In this document: one piece after another, positions 1 through 8,730 of the stretch
How the letters are laid out: every line of letters starts with the position of its first letter
Position numbering within the stretch: the stretch's first letter is position 1
Assembly (NCBI GenBank): GCA_019634415.1
Contig: JAHQVJ010000092.1
Span: forward strand, 1 to 46,711
Direction: 5' to 3'
DNA length: 46,711 bases
Origin: Myxococcales bacterium
Lineage (GTDB): Bacteria > Myxococcota_A > UBA796 > GCA-2862545
Translations under genes and position numbers: made by a program
Notes under the pieces: model-generated
The model's input: the letters and a program-made list of their open reading frames with translations, nothing else
What the model was told of the DNA's origin: nothing
Database searches by the model: none

Positions 1-753
1 CATCTGCGCGCCTGTGTTCCGAGCGTCGAACACCAAGGTCTTCGCGTCGTCCACGGTGGGCTGCCCCTCCTGGGGATCGAGGAACCACAGCTCGGCGCTG
101 CCGTCGAGGGAGACCCCCACGACGATGCTGTGGCGGCCATCGCCGTCGAAGTCTCCGGTGGCCACCTGGAGCTGCTCGACCCCTTCGCCGTCTCCCACGA
201 TGGTGTCGGTGGTGGTGAAGCCGGCCACGCCGTCCTCGATCACGCGAACGTGCAGCCGTCGAGGGGCGACGGTGGTGTCGACGTAGGCGATGACGATCTC
301 GTCGAGGCCGTCGGCGTCGAGGTCGCCGGCGGTGGCTGCCCGCAGACCGCGGTCGTCGATCCAGGCGTTGCCGTCGTCTGCGATGCTGTGCAGCACGTCG
401 ATGCTGCCGTAGTCGGGGGTGAAGTCGCCCCCGATCTGCACGCCGTTGGCCTCCACGACGTTGACGCGGTCCGGCCCGAACGCCAGCGCGGTGCCCAGGA
501 GAACGAGCTCGTCGGTCTTGTTGGCGCCTCCCTCTCCAGACACCTCGTCGGCGTCTCCGAAGGACATGGCGGAGCCCAGCGGCGCGTAGTCTTCGGGAAG
601 GATCTCGCCATCGGCGCCGACGCGATCGCTCTCGGTGGTGTCGACTCCGAGGCCCTCGAGTGCTTCCTGCAGATTCTGCGGTCCGTCGATGCCCCGGCCT
701 CCGGTGCACGCAGGACCCACGACGACGAATGACAACAGCGCGTAGCGCAGCAC
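1..753 (-). CDS. FG-GAP/VCBS-type lipoprotein, N-terminal part (cut by window edge)
   Basis: The first 251 codons are visible; the gene runs off the left edge without a stop. The GTG start at 753 is preceded by a GGAGG Shine-Dalgarno 4-5 bases upstream. The product begins MLRYALLSFVVVGPAC, a short hydrophobic signal with a Cys at residue 16, so it may be a lipoprotein, though the lipobox (GPAC) is imperfect. Two segments, AGDLDADGLDEIVIAY and ATGDFDGDGRHSIVVG, match the Asp-rich calcium-binding FG-GAP/VCBS repeat seen in integrin-like beta-propellers, so an exported beta-propeller is likely. It follows the winged-helix regulator at 825-3722 by 71 bases on the same strand and may be its last operon partner. 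Function unknown. Confidence 0.75.
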   Translation of the reverse strand, partial: MLRYALLSFVVVGPACTGGRGIDGPQNLQEALEGLGVDTTESDRVGADGEILPEDYAPLGSAMSFGDADEVSGEGGANKTDELVLLGTALAFGPDRVNVVEANGVQIGGDFTPDYGSIDVLHSIADDGNAWIDDRGLRAATAGDLDADGLDEIVIAYVDTTVAPRRLHVRVIEDGVAGFTTTDTIVGDGEGVEQLQVATGDFDGDGRHSIVVGVSLDGSAELWFLDPQEGQPTVDDAKTLVFDARNTGAQM

Positions 754-824
754 GAGACCTCCAGTCCTACTTCGATACGCAGAGCATCGGAAACAGGACG
801 GCAACAGTGCGTACCAGCGCGGTG

Positions 825-3722
825 TTACAAGCGGCCGTCGTCGCGCAAGCGAAGGAGCAACACGGACTCTGGAAAGGCCCGGGTCTCGTCGTCGTCGAGT
901 CCGCGGATGGCTCGGCCGCGCGGTGTGACGGACGGGGCGATGCCTTCGGCCCCCAGCACTGCCCGCCACGCGTTCAGGTGGTCCTTGGGCAGCGCCTCTT
1001 CGGGAGGAGCGCCTGGCTGGCCCTCGTAGGCCGAGATCAGCGCCGTGAGCAGCGAGTGCCACCGGGCCGACCCCTCGCCGCGCTGCAGAGCGGCCCGCGC
1101 GCTGGCCACGTCGTCGAGGATCAGACTCGCCAGCACGCAGGCCTCCAAGGCTTCGTCGGCGGCCCCGCTCGCGCCGTCGTCCAGCAGCGTCAGCGCGAGC
1201 TGGCGGCCGCGCTCCACCGCCCCCGTGGCGATCTCGGCCAGGGCCTCGGCGGACATGATGCGCTCGATGCCCTGCGGGTTCCCCGACGCACGCTGCAGTC
1301 GCCCGGCCTCCCGCGCTTCTCGCAGCGCCTGCTGTGGCCTGCCGTCGTCGAGCGCCAGGTGGCACAGGGACAGCTTCATCCAGGCCGTCGTCCAGCGCTG
1401 CCCGCGGCGCTCGTACTCGGCGATGGCCCTCTGCAGCAGCTCCTGTGCTGCGTCGAGCTCTCCCAGCCCATGTCGCGCGGCCACCTGCAGGGCCACGAAG
1501 CTGACCCCGTGCTGCTGAACCCCTGCCTGTCGGTAGGCCGCCTCTGCCTCTGCTGCGAGCTCGGCGGTCCGCTGGTGATCGCCGCGCGCGTGATGTCCCA
1601 GCGCCAGCCGCCCCAGCGAGGTGGCGGTGAGCCAGTCGACATCGAGGCGATCCGCCACCACCAGGGCCTGCTCGAGGGCCGCCACACAGCGATCGGGCTG
1701 CCGCCCCCGGGAGTAGGCGATTCCCAGCGCGGACCAGGCTCGAGCGCGGGCGATGGGGTCCTCGAGGTCGTCCATGGCGGCCTCGAGGGCCTCGGTGTCG
1801 GGGTCGTCCAGGCGCATGCGCACCATGAGCTCGGCATAGGCGGCTCGTGCGCGCTGGGCCGGCGTGGTGGCCAGGCGCACGCAGCGCTCCGCCTGCCGCG
1901 AGGCGCGGTCGGCGTTGCCGTGGGTGATCTGCAGCAGCGCCGACAGCTCGGCCACGTACACCGCCTGGGGGATGTCTTCGTGGGGGGACAGGCGGTCGAG
2001 CCACAGCAGATCGGCGGGGGTGGCTCCGAAGACCTCGAACACGTGGGTCATCGACAGGCACAGATCGGCCCCCAGGGAGGGCACGCCGCCATCCAAGGCG
2101 GCCTGCACAGCGCTGAACACAGCGGATCGGGCCTGCCGCAGAGCCTCCACCGCGACCCAGGCGCTCGGTCCCCGGGCCTCGGCACTCAGCGCCTGGGTGT
2201 AGCGAGCGACGGCTCGTGCCATGTGCAGCCGAGCTGGCTCGTCCGCAGGTGCGGTTCGGGAGACGAAGCCGCGGATCGCCTCGAGCAGATGCACCACGGA
2301 GCCGCTCGGCTCGTGGGAGATCTGGACCATCGATGCATCGCGCAGCGTTGCCAGGCGTCCGACGGGATCGTCGAGGAGCTCCTCGGCGAGCCGGAAGGGC
2401 ACGTCCCCTCGCACGGAGGCGAGCAGGCTCATTGCCGCTCTCTCTGCGTCGTCGAGCAGCGCCCAGGAAGACGCCAGTCCGTCGTCGTAGCCCCGCCCCA
2501 CGTCGCCCGACCAGGCGCGGAGCAGATCGGCCACACCCATCACGCGCACCCTGGAGGCGGCGAGCTCCAGCGCCAGGGGCAGCCCCTCGCAGCGGGCCAG
2601 CAGCTCGTCCAGCGCATCGTCTGCGGTGCGAACGCCGGGATCGAGACGCTGTGCTCGTGCCACGAAGAGCGCGCGCGCTGCCTCGTCGTCCAAGGGTGCG
2701 AGGTCGAAGCACTGCTCCCCCGCCACGCCGAGACGGATCCGGCTCGTCACGAGCACGGGACTGGCCGTGCCGGAGGCGAGCAGCCCGCTCACCTCGGCCA
2801 GTACGTGCTCGGCATTGTCGAGCACCACGAGGGGCACGCGACCGTAGGACAGCGCCTCGTGCACGGCATCCCGGCTGGAGTCGGGAGGGAGCTGCAGGGC
2901 CTCGGCGATGCGGGCCACGGCCTCGTCGGCGGAGGCTGCCGGCTGCAGCGCGCACCACACGGCGTCGGGCACCGAGCGGGCGAAGGCGCGTGCGAGGGTG
3001 GTCTTGCCGATGCCGGGGGGCCCCAGCACCGTGGCGGGACCGTTGGGGGCCTCGAACCAGCGGGCGAGCTGACCCCAGGCGGCGTCGCGGCCCACCAGCG
3101 CCTCGGGCGCCGCACCCGGCTCGTCGGTGGTCAGCGGCCGCACGCCGTCGAGTCGGTAGCCGCGGCCCCGCAGGGTGATGAGGTGCTGCGGCCGTGCGGC
3201 GTCGGTCTCCAGCTTCGCCCGCAGCCGACCCACGGTGACGTCCACCACCCGAGTGCGGCTGCGCGGGCTGTAGGACCACACGTGATGCAGCAGCTCCTGG
3301 CGCGACACCACCTGGCCCTGACGCAGCGCCAGCCAGGCGAGCAGCTGGGCCTCGGTGTCGGACAAGGTGTGGCGGACGCCTCCGTGCTGCACGGTCTGCC
3401 GCCGCAGATCCACCCGCCGCGTGCCCACGGCAAAGGGCACGCCCTCACCGGTGGAGAGCTGCTGGAGCCAGCCGTCCAGAGGCTGTGGTCCACCGAGGTG
3501 CAGCACCGCTGTTGCTCCCGCCCAGGCGCGCATGCGGTCGAGCTGCTCGCGGGGGAGCTCGGGGTCGGTCACGATGGCGTCGAGCACCACGGGCCGCACA
3601 GGCAGGTCGTGGGGGTCGACGGCCATCGGCAGTGCCTCGGCGGTGCGCAGCTGGTCGACCCAACGCTTCACGATGGCTTCGTCTTCGAAGGCGACCAGCA
3701 CGACCAGGGCCAACGCACCCAC
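825..3722 (-). CDS. Winged-helix / STAND-type NTPase / TPR transcriptional regulator
   Basis: A 965-residue protein. Residues 97-193 form an OmpR/PhoB-type winged-helix DNA-binding domain (ending LITLRGRGYRLDGV). An NTPase module follows, with Walker A GPPGIGKT at 234-241 and Walker B PLVVLDN at 297-303, then a long alpha-helical TPR-like region to the C-terminus. This is the layout of SARP/AfsR- and MalT-like signal-integrating regulators. Residues 1-80 look like a degenerate receiver: the strand/helix pattern is there (LVVLVAFEDEAIVKRW, DAIVTDPELP) but the Asp-Asp pocket and a clear phospho-Asp are missing. The GTG at 3722 lies 24 bases after the stop of the sulfatase-fold gene and has no clear ribosome site, so translation may be coupled. 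Its target genes are unknown. Confidence 0.85.
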   Translation of the reverse strand: MGALALVVLVAFEDEAIVKRWVDQLRTAEALPMAVDPHDLPVRPVVLDAIVTDPELPREQLDRMRAWAGATAVLHLGGPQPLDGWLQQLSTGEGVPFAVGTRRVDLRRQTVQHGGVRHTLSDTEAQLLAWLALRQGQVVSRQELLHHVWSYSPRSRTRVVDVTVGRLRAKLETDAARPQHLITLRGRGYRLDGVRPLTTDEPGAAPEALVGRDAAWGQLARWFEAPNGPATVLGPPGIGKTTLARAFARSVPDAVWCALQPAASADEAVARIAEALQLPPDSSRDAVHEALSYGRVPLVVLDNAEHVLAEVSGLLASGTASPVLVTSRIRLGVAGEQCFDLAPLDDEAARALFVARAQRLDPGVRTADDALDELLARCEGLPLALELAASRVRVMGVADLLRAWSGDVGRGYDDGLASSWALLDDAERAAMSLLASVRGDVPFRLAEELLDDPVGRLATLRDASMVQISHEPSGSVVHLLEAIRGFVSRTAPADEPARLHMARAVARYTQALSAEARGPSAWVAVEALRQARSAVFSAVQAALDGGVPSLGADLCLSMTHVFEVFGATPADLLWLDRLSPHEDIPQAVYVAELSALLQITHGNADRASRQAERCVRLATTPAQRARAAYAELMVRMRLDDPDTEALEAAMDDLEDPIARARAWSALGIAYSRGRQPDRCVAALEQALVVADRLDVDWLTATSLGRLALGHHARGDHQRTAELAAEAEAAYRQAGVQQHGVSFVALQVAARHGLGELDAAQELLQRAIAEYERRGQRWTTAWMKLSLCHLALDDGRPQQALREAREAGRLQRASGNPQGIERIMSAEALAEIATGAVERGRQLALTLLDDGASGAADEALEACVLASLILDDVASARAALQRGEGSARWHSLLTALISAYEGQPGAPPEEALPKDHLNAWRAVLGAEGIAPSVTPRGRAIRGLDDDETRAFPESVLLLRLRDDGRL

Positions 3723-3746
3723 ACGGTAACACTGTTGTGTAGCCCA

Positions 3747-5129
3747 TCAGAGGGGCCAGTGGACCTCACGCTTTCGAGGATCTACCCCGACGACCCAGGG
3801 AATGGCCTGCTGTACCTTGGGCTCGAGCACAGACCACAGCCGCAGGGCGTCCTCGCTGGGGGCCTCGGGGTCGAAGAGGTTCGTCTGCTCCAGGGGATCG
3901 GCCTGCAGATCGTAGAGGATCAGGTTGGTCTGACCTGGCGGCGGCTCGTTCCACTGGAAGTGCATCAGGAATCGTCCCTGGCGGACGGACTGCACGCCTC
4001 CCTGGAATCCGTCACTGAACGCGAAGCGCGCTCGGTCCTTGGGGGCAGTGCCCACCACGTGACCAGTGACCTGTGCGGGGATGTCGACGCCGAGTGCGTC
4101 GAGGATGGTGGGCGCGAGATCTTCGGCGGCGGTGGGACCGGTGAAGCTGCCGGGCACGATGTTGCGGGCCCACAGCCAGGCGGCGGCGTCGTTCTCGTTA
4201 CGGCGAAGCAGCTTGCCGTGCTCCGAGTAGCCGTGCTCCCACAGCGCCTCGCCGTGGTCCGTGAAGAAGACCACCAGCGTGTCGTCGAGCAACCCCAGGC
4301 GGTCCAGCTCCCTCCAGGTGCGCTCGAGTGCGGCGTCGAAGCTGCGCACCTCGGCGGCATAGCGGGCGCGCATGTGGGCGCGCAGGTTGTCGATCTCGGC
4401 GTCGGAGAGCACGGGAGGATCTGCCACCATGGCCTCGATGGCACGCTCCTGTGCCTGCTGATCGGCCAAGCTCATCGCCGGAGGCGGCAGATCACGTGCA
4501 AGCGGGGTGAGGAACTCCTCGGGCGGGGTGTAGGGGCGGTGGGGCTCGAAGAAGTGCAGGTGGAGGTAGAACGGCTCCGTCAGCGGCGTGCCGCCCTGCT
4601 CGGGATCGATGACCGTCTGGGCGAGGTCCCAGAGTCTGTCGGCGCCTCGAGGGCCGTCGAAGCGCGCCTGACCGAAGCCCTGGGCCACGCCGTGGGCGCG
4701 GCTGAAGAACCAGTTGCTGGTGATCAGGGCCGAGTCGAAGCTGGCCTCGGCGAGCCACGTGGCGAGCTGGGGCTCCTCGGGAACGGACTGCAGCGGACCG
4801 TTGGGGAGCAGGATGGGCACCATGGTGCGCGTGGCGGCGCGGTCGAGGTTGGTGGCCCCCGACATCACACAGGCGAAGGTGGCGGTGGTCCAGTTGCTGC
4901 ACACCGAGAAGTCGTCCAGCGCCACGCCGCTGGCGGCCAGCGAGTCGATGAAGGGCGTGTGGTCACCCTCGCCGTAGCGGCCGAAGTGATCGCGCCGCAT
5001 GGTGTCGAGCGACAGGAGGAGCAAGTTGGTGGGGGCGGGGCCGTCGAAGCGCACGCCGTCGACCTCGGCGGGTTGGGTGGGGTCCGTTCCGGTGCACCCG
5101 AGCAGCGCGCCGACGAGGGCAGCGACCAT
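3747..5129 (-). CDS. Sulfatase-fold (alkaline phosphatase superfamily) lipoprotein lacking the Cys/Ser formylglycine site
   Basis: A 460-residue protein starting MVAALVGALLGC, a lipoprotein signal with Cys12. The ATG at 5129 has GGAGG four bases upstream. The fold is indicated by LLLLSLDTMRRDHFG (metal-binding Asp42) and by TDHGEALWEHGYSEHGK, which carries the second set of metal ligands. Where sulfatases have CxPSR or SxPxR the protein reads SNWTTATFACVMSG, aligning Thr81 with the nucleophile. It may therefore be a Thr-dependent phosphodiesterase or phosphotransferase, or a sulfatase-like protein with other chemistry; substrate unknown. It lies between the kinase gene (27 bases) and the NTPase regulator (24 bases) in one run, so it may be part of an envelope-sensing pathway. 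Confidence 0.85.
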   Translation of the reverse strand: MVAALVGALLGCTGTDPTQPAEVDGVRFDGPAPTNLLLLSLDTMRRDHFGRYGEGDHTPFIDSLAASGVALDDFSVCSNWTTATFACVMSGATNLDRAATRTMVPILLPNGPLQSVPEEPQLATWLAEASFDSALITSNWFFSRAHGVAQGFGQARFDGPRGADRLWDLAQTVIDPEQGGTPLTEPFYLHLHFFEPHRPYTPPEEFLTPLARDLPPPAMSLADQQAQERAIEAMVADPPVLSDAEIDNLRAHMRARYAAEVRSFDAALERTWRELDRLGLLDDTLVVFFTDHGEALWEHGYSEHGKLLRRNENDAAAWLWARNIVPGSFTGPTAAEDLAPTILDALGVDIPAQVTGHVVGTAPKDRARFAFSDGFQGGVQSVRQGRFLMHFQWNEPPPGQTNLILYDLQADPLEQTNLFDPEAPSEDALRLWSVLEPKVQQAIPWVVGVDPRKREVHWPL

Positions 5130-5156
5130 GACGCCTCCGCGCCCACGATAGCCGAG

Positions 5157-7940
5157 TCAGTGCCGGATCCGCTCCGCGGCCTGCTGGGCGAGGTCGGCGA
5201 GGTCGGCGAAGCCTGCGTCGTGGCAGGACCGCTGGGCCGCCGCGAGCATGACCGCGAGTCGTGGGTTGCTCCGCAGCGAGGCCTGGTCACTGGCTGCGAC
5301 GAGCCGGAGGGCAGCGGCGGCATCGGCGTGGCGGCCCAGCCCGGCTGCGGCGGCTGCGCGCGTCGCGTGGACCTGTGCGGGTGGCCCCTGCCAGCTGTAG
5401 GCGTCGAGGTCGACCTCGTCGGGGCCGATGAGCTGCCACGCATCGGCGTGGCGACCGGTGTGGGCGTAGCGCAGCGACAGATTCAGCCGCGGGATCAGGT
5501 CGGCCCCGTAGCCGGGGCGCAGCAGGCTCAGGGACTGTAGGAAGGCGTGCTCCGCTTCGGCGTGCTCGCCCATGCCCTCCAGCGCCAGCCCCAGATCCGT
5601 CAGAGCGATGGGCACGTCCGAGGAGATCCCGAGGTCTCGGGCGAGCGCCACGTAGGTCCGCCAGGTGATCACGGCGTCGGCGTAGTGGTCGTGCCGACTC
5701 TGACAGGTGCCCAGGACGCGCAGCGCCTTGGCGCGCTCCAGGTTCATGCCTCCCTCGATGGCTCCCTGCAGTGCTGCGCGTGCGTGGTCCTCGGCGGCGG
5801 ACGAGTCGCCCGCGCGGCGCTGCACGACGGACCAGCCGATGTGGGCGCATACCTCGGCGTAGGCGCGGCGGGGGTGGTTCGGAGCCAGGGCGTCCAGCTC
5901 CCCCAGAGTGTTCCGCGCCTGCTCGGTTCGGCCGGCCAGCGTGGCCATGTGGGCCAGGTACAGCCTGCAGCGCACGGGATGGTCGGTGTCTGGGTGGGCG
6001 TCGGCCGAGCGAACTGCGCGCTCGGCCAGCGCGATTCCCTCGTTCGGGCGGCCCTCGTTGGAGACGGCCACCGACAAGCGACCGAGTGCGAGGGCCTCCA
6101 GATCCGACCAGCCGTTGGCGGAGGCGCGCTGGGCCAGACGTCGTGCATCCGCCAGGCGCTCAGTGGGATCGAGGGCCCCGGGATCGAGCTGGAGCTGCAA
6201 GCCGAGGATCTCGGCGTCCCGGCGGTCGTTCGCCGACAGGTGCGCCGCCGTCGCGCGTGCGGCGAACACCTCCACCGCAGCGAGTCGCAGCTCACCCGCC
6301 ACCAGGGCCGCGCGCGCCGCCTCCAGGCGAGCCTGCACAGTGGCTTCGTTGGTCTCCGTGGCGCTCGGCGCCTCGTCCCGCGGACGGAACCCGGCCGGCG
6401 TGGACACGAGTCCGTCCGTCTCGATCCACCGTCGCAGCGTGCTCAGGAGTGCGGCGGGGGAGCCCGCGGTGTCGTGGGCGAGGGTGAGCACCACCTCGGG
6501 ATGGAGGTGCAGCGAGGAGCGCGCCAGGGTCTCGGCGTCGGCCGGATGGAGCGGCCCGAGACGGATCACCGTGGCGCGGCTCGCCAGTGGGCTCCAGGCG
6601 CTCGGCAGCTCTCCGTCGGGCAATGCTGCGACCACCACACACGGGTCGTCCACCTCGGCGTCGAGGCGTCTCGCCACCTGGGGGGCGCTCCGGGGGTCGG
6701 CGTCGTCGAGGGGAATCACCGCCAAGGTCCGCGCCAGCTCCGGCAGGGAGCCCACCTCGGCACTGGCCACGGCGTGGGCGCGTACAGCGAGCCAGTGGAT
6801 CAACCGGGTGCGCCCCGTACCCTCGGCGCCCGTCAGCAGCACCACCTGGGGCCGCCTCGAGCGGTGGGCCGCACACAGTGCCTGCCACAGTGCATTGCGG
6901 TCTTCGTGTCGGCCCACCAGCGGCGCCGGGCGCAGCGCCCAGATCCCGAGCCCTGCGTCTTGTAGCGACGGGCTGGGCCAGGTGGGCGTGGCGGCGCGCC
7001 AGTCGGCGGGGAGCAAGGCGGGCTGCGGTCTGGGGACCTGCACGACACCGGTGGGCGCGCTGGGGCCAGGCGGGGCGAGGGTGGACTCGGAGAGGGGAGC
7101 CATCACGTGCTGGGTGGCCGCCGTCCCCGACGCCGGTGCCGGTGCCGTCGGATGGACCAGCGAGGTGGGGGAGCTTGGGTGGGGCAGCGCCCTTGCGGCC
7201 TCGCAAGCTCGGGCGAAGCGCTGGGAGGGCTCGGCGGCGAGCAGGCGACGCAGCCAGCCTTCCAGCTGAGGGGGGACGGCCTGCCGCGGTGCGAAGGATC
7301 CGTCCGGGTCGGGAGGGGCGCCCGTGGTCAGCGCCCAGATCAGGGCGCCCACACCGTACAGATCGGTCCACGGGCCCATGGCGGCCCGCCAGCCGTGGAG
7401 CTGCTCTGGGGCAATGTAGGCCCGGGTGCCTCCCCGTGGGCCCTCCGCTGCTCCCAGCCGTTGGGCGATGCCGAAGTCCGCCAGCGCGAGGCCCGCCGTC
7501 GGCGACGACATGGGCTGCCTGGGGTGGCGGCGCACCCCCACCAGCACGTTGGACGGCTTCACGTCTCCGTGCAGCACGCCCAGCGCGTGGGCATGCCCCA
7601 GGGCTTCCAGCAGCTGCGACGCGACCTGCCGCACCGTCGACCAGCGGAGCGAGCCGATCAGCGACTCCAGCGTGCCCTGGCCGCGCACCATGACCAGGTA
7701 CGGACTTCCTGCAGCGAGCTGTGGCATGCCATGTGGTGCGATGCCGTAGTCCAGGATCGGAACCACGTGACGGTGCTGGACCTGAGCCACGAGTCGGACC
7801 TCCTCCTCGAAGTCCTCGCCGCTCGCTGTGGTGCGCACCGTCTTGACGGCTGCGACAACCCCCGTGGCCACGTGCTCAGCTGCGTAGACCGTTCCCATGC
7901 CTCCGGCTCCCAGCACAGGTCCCAGCCGGAAGGCGCCCAA
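5157..7940 (-). CDS. Ser/Thr protein kinase fused to a P-loop/TPR-like signalling region
   Basis: A 927-residue protein. The PknB-type kinase domain spans about residues 4-250: glycine loop GAGGMG 11-16, Lys33 in AAVKTV, catalytic loop HGDVKPSN 124-131 (Asp126, Lys128, Asn131), DFG 155-157 and APE 177-179. The HRD arginine is Gly, so it is a non-RD kinase. A Pro/Ala/Ser-rich linker (about 255-335) leads to an NTPase-like segment starting LVGRHEDR, with GAEGTGRT at 371-378 where the Walker Lys is Arg, then helical TPR-like repeats to the end. No membrane segment is evident. The TTG at 7940 is the only start upstream of the glycine loop in this frame; it lies one base after the FHA gene's stop, implying coupled translation. 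The FHA protein is an obvious candidate partner. Confidence 0.9.
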   Translation of the reverse strand: MGAFRLGPVLGAGGMGTVYAAEHVATGVVAAVKTVRTTASGEDFEEEVRLVAQVQHRHVVPILDYGIAPHGMPQLAAGSPYLVMVRGQGTLESLIGSLRWSTVRQVASQLLEALGHAHALGVLHGDVKPSNVLVGVRRHPRQPMSSPTAGLALADFGIAQRLGAAEGPRGGTRAYIAPEQLHGWRAAMGPWTDLYGVGALIWALTTGAPPDPDGSFAPRQAVPPQLEGWLRRLLAAEPSQRFARACEAARALPHPSSPTSLVHPTAPAPASGTAATQHVMAPLSESTLAPPGPSAPTGVVQVPRPQPALLPADWRAATPTWPSPSLQDAGLGIWALRPAPLVGRHEDRNALWQALCAAHRSRRPQVVLLTGAEGTGRTRLIHWLAVRAHAVASAEVGSLPELARTLAVIPLDDADPRSAPQVARRLDAEVDDPCVVVAALPDGELPSAWSPLASRATVIRLGPLHPADAETLARSSLHLHPEVVLTLAHDTAGSPAALLSTLRRWIETDGLVSTPAGFRPRDEAPSATETNEATVQARLEAARAALVAGELRLAAVEVFAARATAAHLSANDRRDAEILGLQLQLDPGALDPTERLADARRLAQRASANGWSDLEALALGRLSVAVSNEGRPNEGIALAERAVRSADAHPDTDHPVRCRLYLAHMATLAGRTEQARNTLGELDALAPNHPRRAYAEVCAHIGWSVVQRRAGDSSAAEDHARAALQGAIEGGMNLERAKALRVLGTCQSRHDHYADAVITWRTYVALARDLGISSDVPIALTDLGLALEGMGEHAEAEHAFLQSLSLLRPGYGADLIPRLNLSLRYAHTGRHADAWQLIGPDEVDLDAYSWQGPPAQVHATRAAAAAGLGRHADAAAALRLVAASDQASLRSNPRLAVMLAAAQRSCHDAGFADLADLAQQAAERIRH

Positions 7941-7941
7941 G

Positions 7942-8721
7942 TCAGACGTGCTCCACCACGATGTCTGCGCGGGTCAGGTGCAGAACGTAGCCGTGGTCGC
8001 GTCGGTTGGAGATCAGGGCGCGCATGAGCTTGGTGGGCGCGTTCGGATCGATGTCGTCGGTGGACACGCCCGCGGCACGCAGCCGCTCGCGGATCAGATC
8101 CAGGTCCACCGCACCTGAGCGGGCGGCGAGCTCCAGGGCGCTGCGCGCCTTCGAGGCCAGCGGAGGGAAGTGCGTGGTCTTCAGGTCGTCGCACAGGTCG
8201 TCCCTGTGCACCACCTGGCCCGGATCGTCCGCAAGGCGACCGAGGAACCGGGCTGCTGCGCCCGTGAGCCCCACGTCGCGGCCCCCACAGCGCACTTGGC
8301 ACTGCCCCGAGTCCCAGCGGACCTCCATCAACGGGGCCGACGCGGCCAAGGGGGCTTGGTCGGCCACGTCCGGGAGCCGCTGGCGCCGGACGTGCTCGGT
8401 GTCGCCCAGCGTCATCAGGCCGACGACGACGCCGCCGAGCTGCAGCCGGGCTCCTTCGGGCACCGGCATGGCCTCACCCACGGGCAGCGCGACCCGGTCG
8501 AGGAAGGTGCCGTTCTGGCCCGTCAGCGCGGTGACCTGCAGCGGAGGTCCCACGTCGATGCGCAGATGCTCTCGCGACACCGTCCGATCGAACAGCACCA
8601 CGTCCGAGGCGGGATCTCGCCCCACCGTCGCCACCCGGCCCTTGACAGCCATGGTCATTCCTGGCTTGAGGGCGGACGCCTCGGGGGCTCGGTGAACGCG
8701 GATCAGCAGGTTGGTGGCCAT
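7942..8721 (-). CDS. FHA-domain protein with a winged-helix-like C-terminus
   Basis: A 259-residue soluble protein. The N-terminal FHA domain (about 5-100), a phosphothreonine-binding module, shows GRDPASD 34-40, SREH 49-52 and TGQNGTFLD 67-75. The C-terminal part contains DVGLTGAAARFLGRLADDP and then VVHRDDLCDDL, which resembles the helical part of an OmpR-type winged helix and may bind DNA or protein. The ATG at 8721 has AAGGAA about 6 bases upstream, made from the end of the preceding gene. The kinase gene starts one base after its stop, so it is probably a substrate or adaptor of that kinase, by analogy with other FHA-kinase pairs. Confidence 0.88.
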   Translation of the reverse strand: MATNLLIRVHRAPEASALKPGMTMAVKGRVATVGRDPASDVVLFDRTVSREHLRIDVGPPLQVTALTGQNGTFLDRVALPVGEAMPVPEGARLQLGGVVVGLMTLGDTEHVRRQRLPDVADQAPLAASAPLMEVRWDSGQCQVRCGGRDVGLTGAAARFLGRLADDPGQVVHRDDLCDDLKTTHFPPLASKARSALELAARSGAVDLDLIRERLRAAGVSTDDIDPNAPTKLMRALISNRRDHGYVLHLTRADIVVEHV

Positions 8722-8730
8722 GGGGTTCCT

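Noticed and set aside
660..5540. A very long plus-strand open frame across the left block
   Set aside because: It is an antisense shadow in GC-rich DNA. The minus-strand frames carry clear kinase, sulfatase-fold and NTPase motifs, and the plus product is Gly/His/Gln-rich with no domain.
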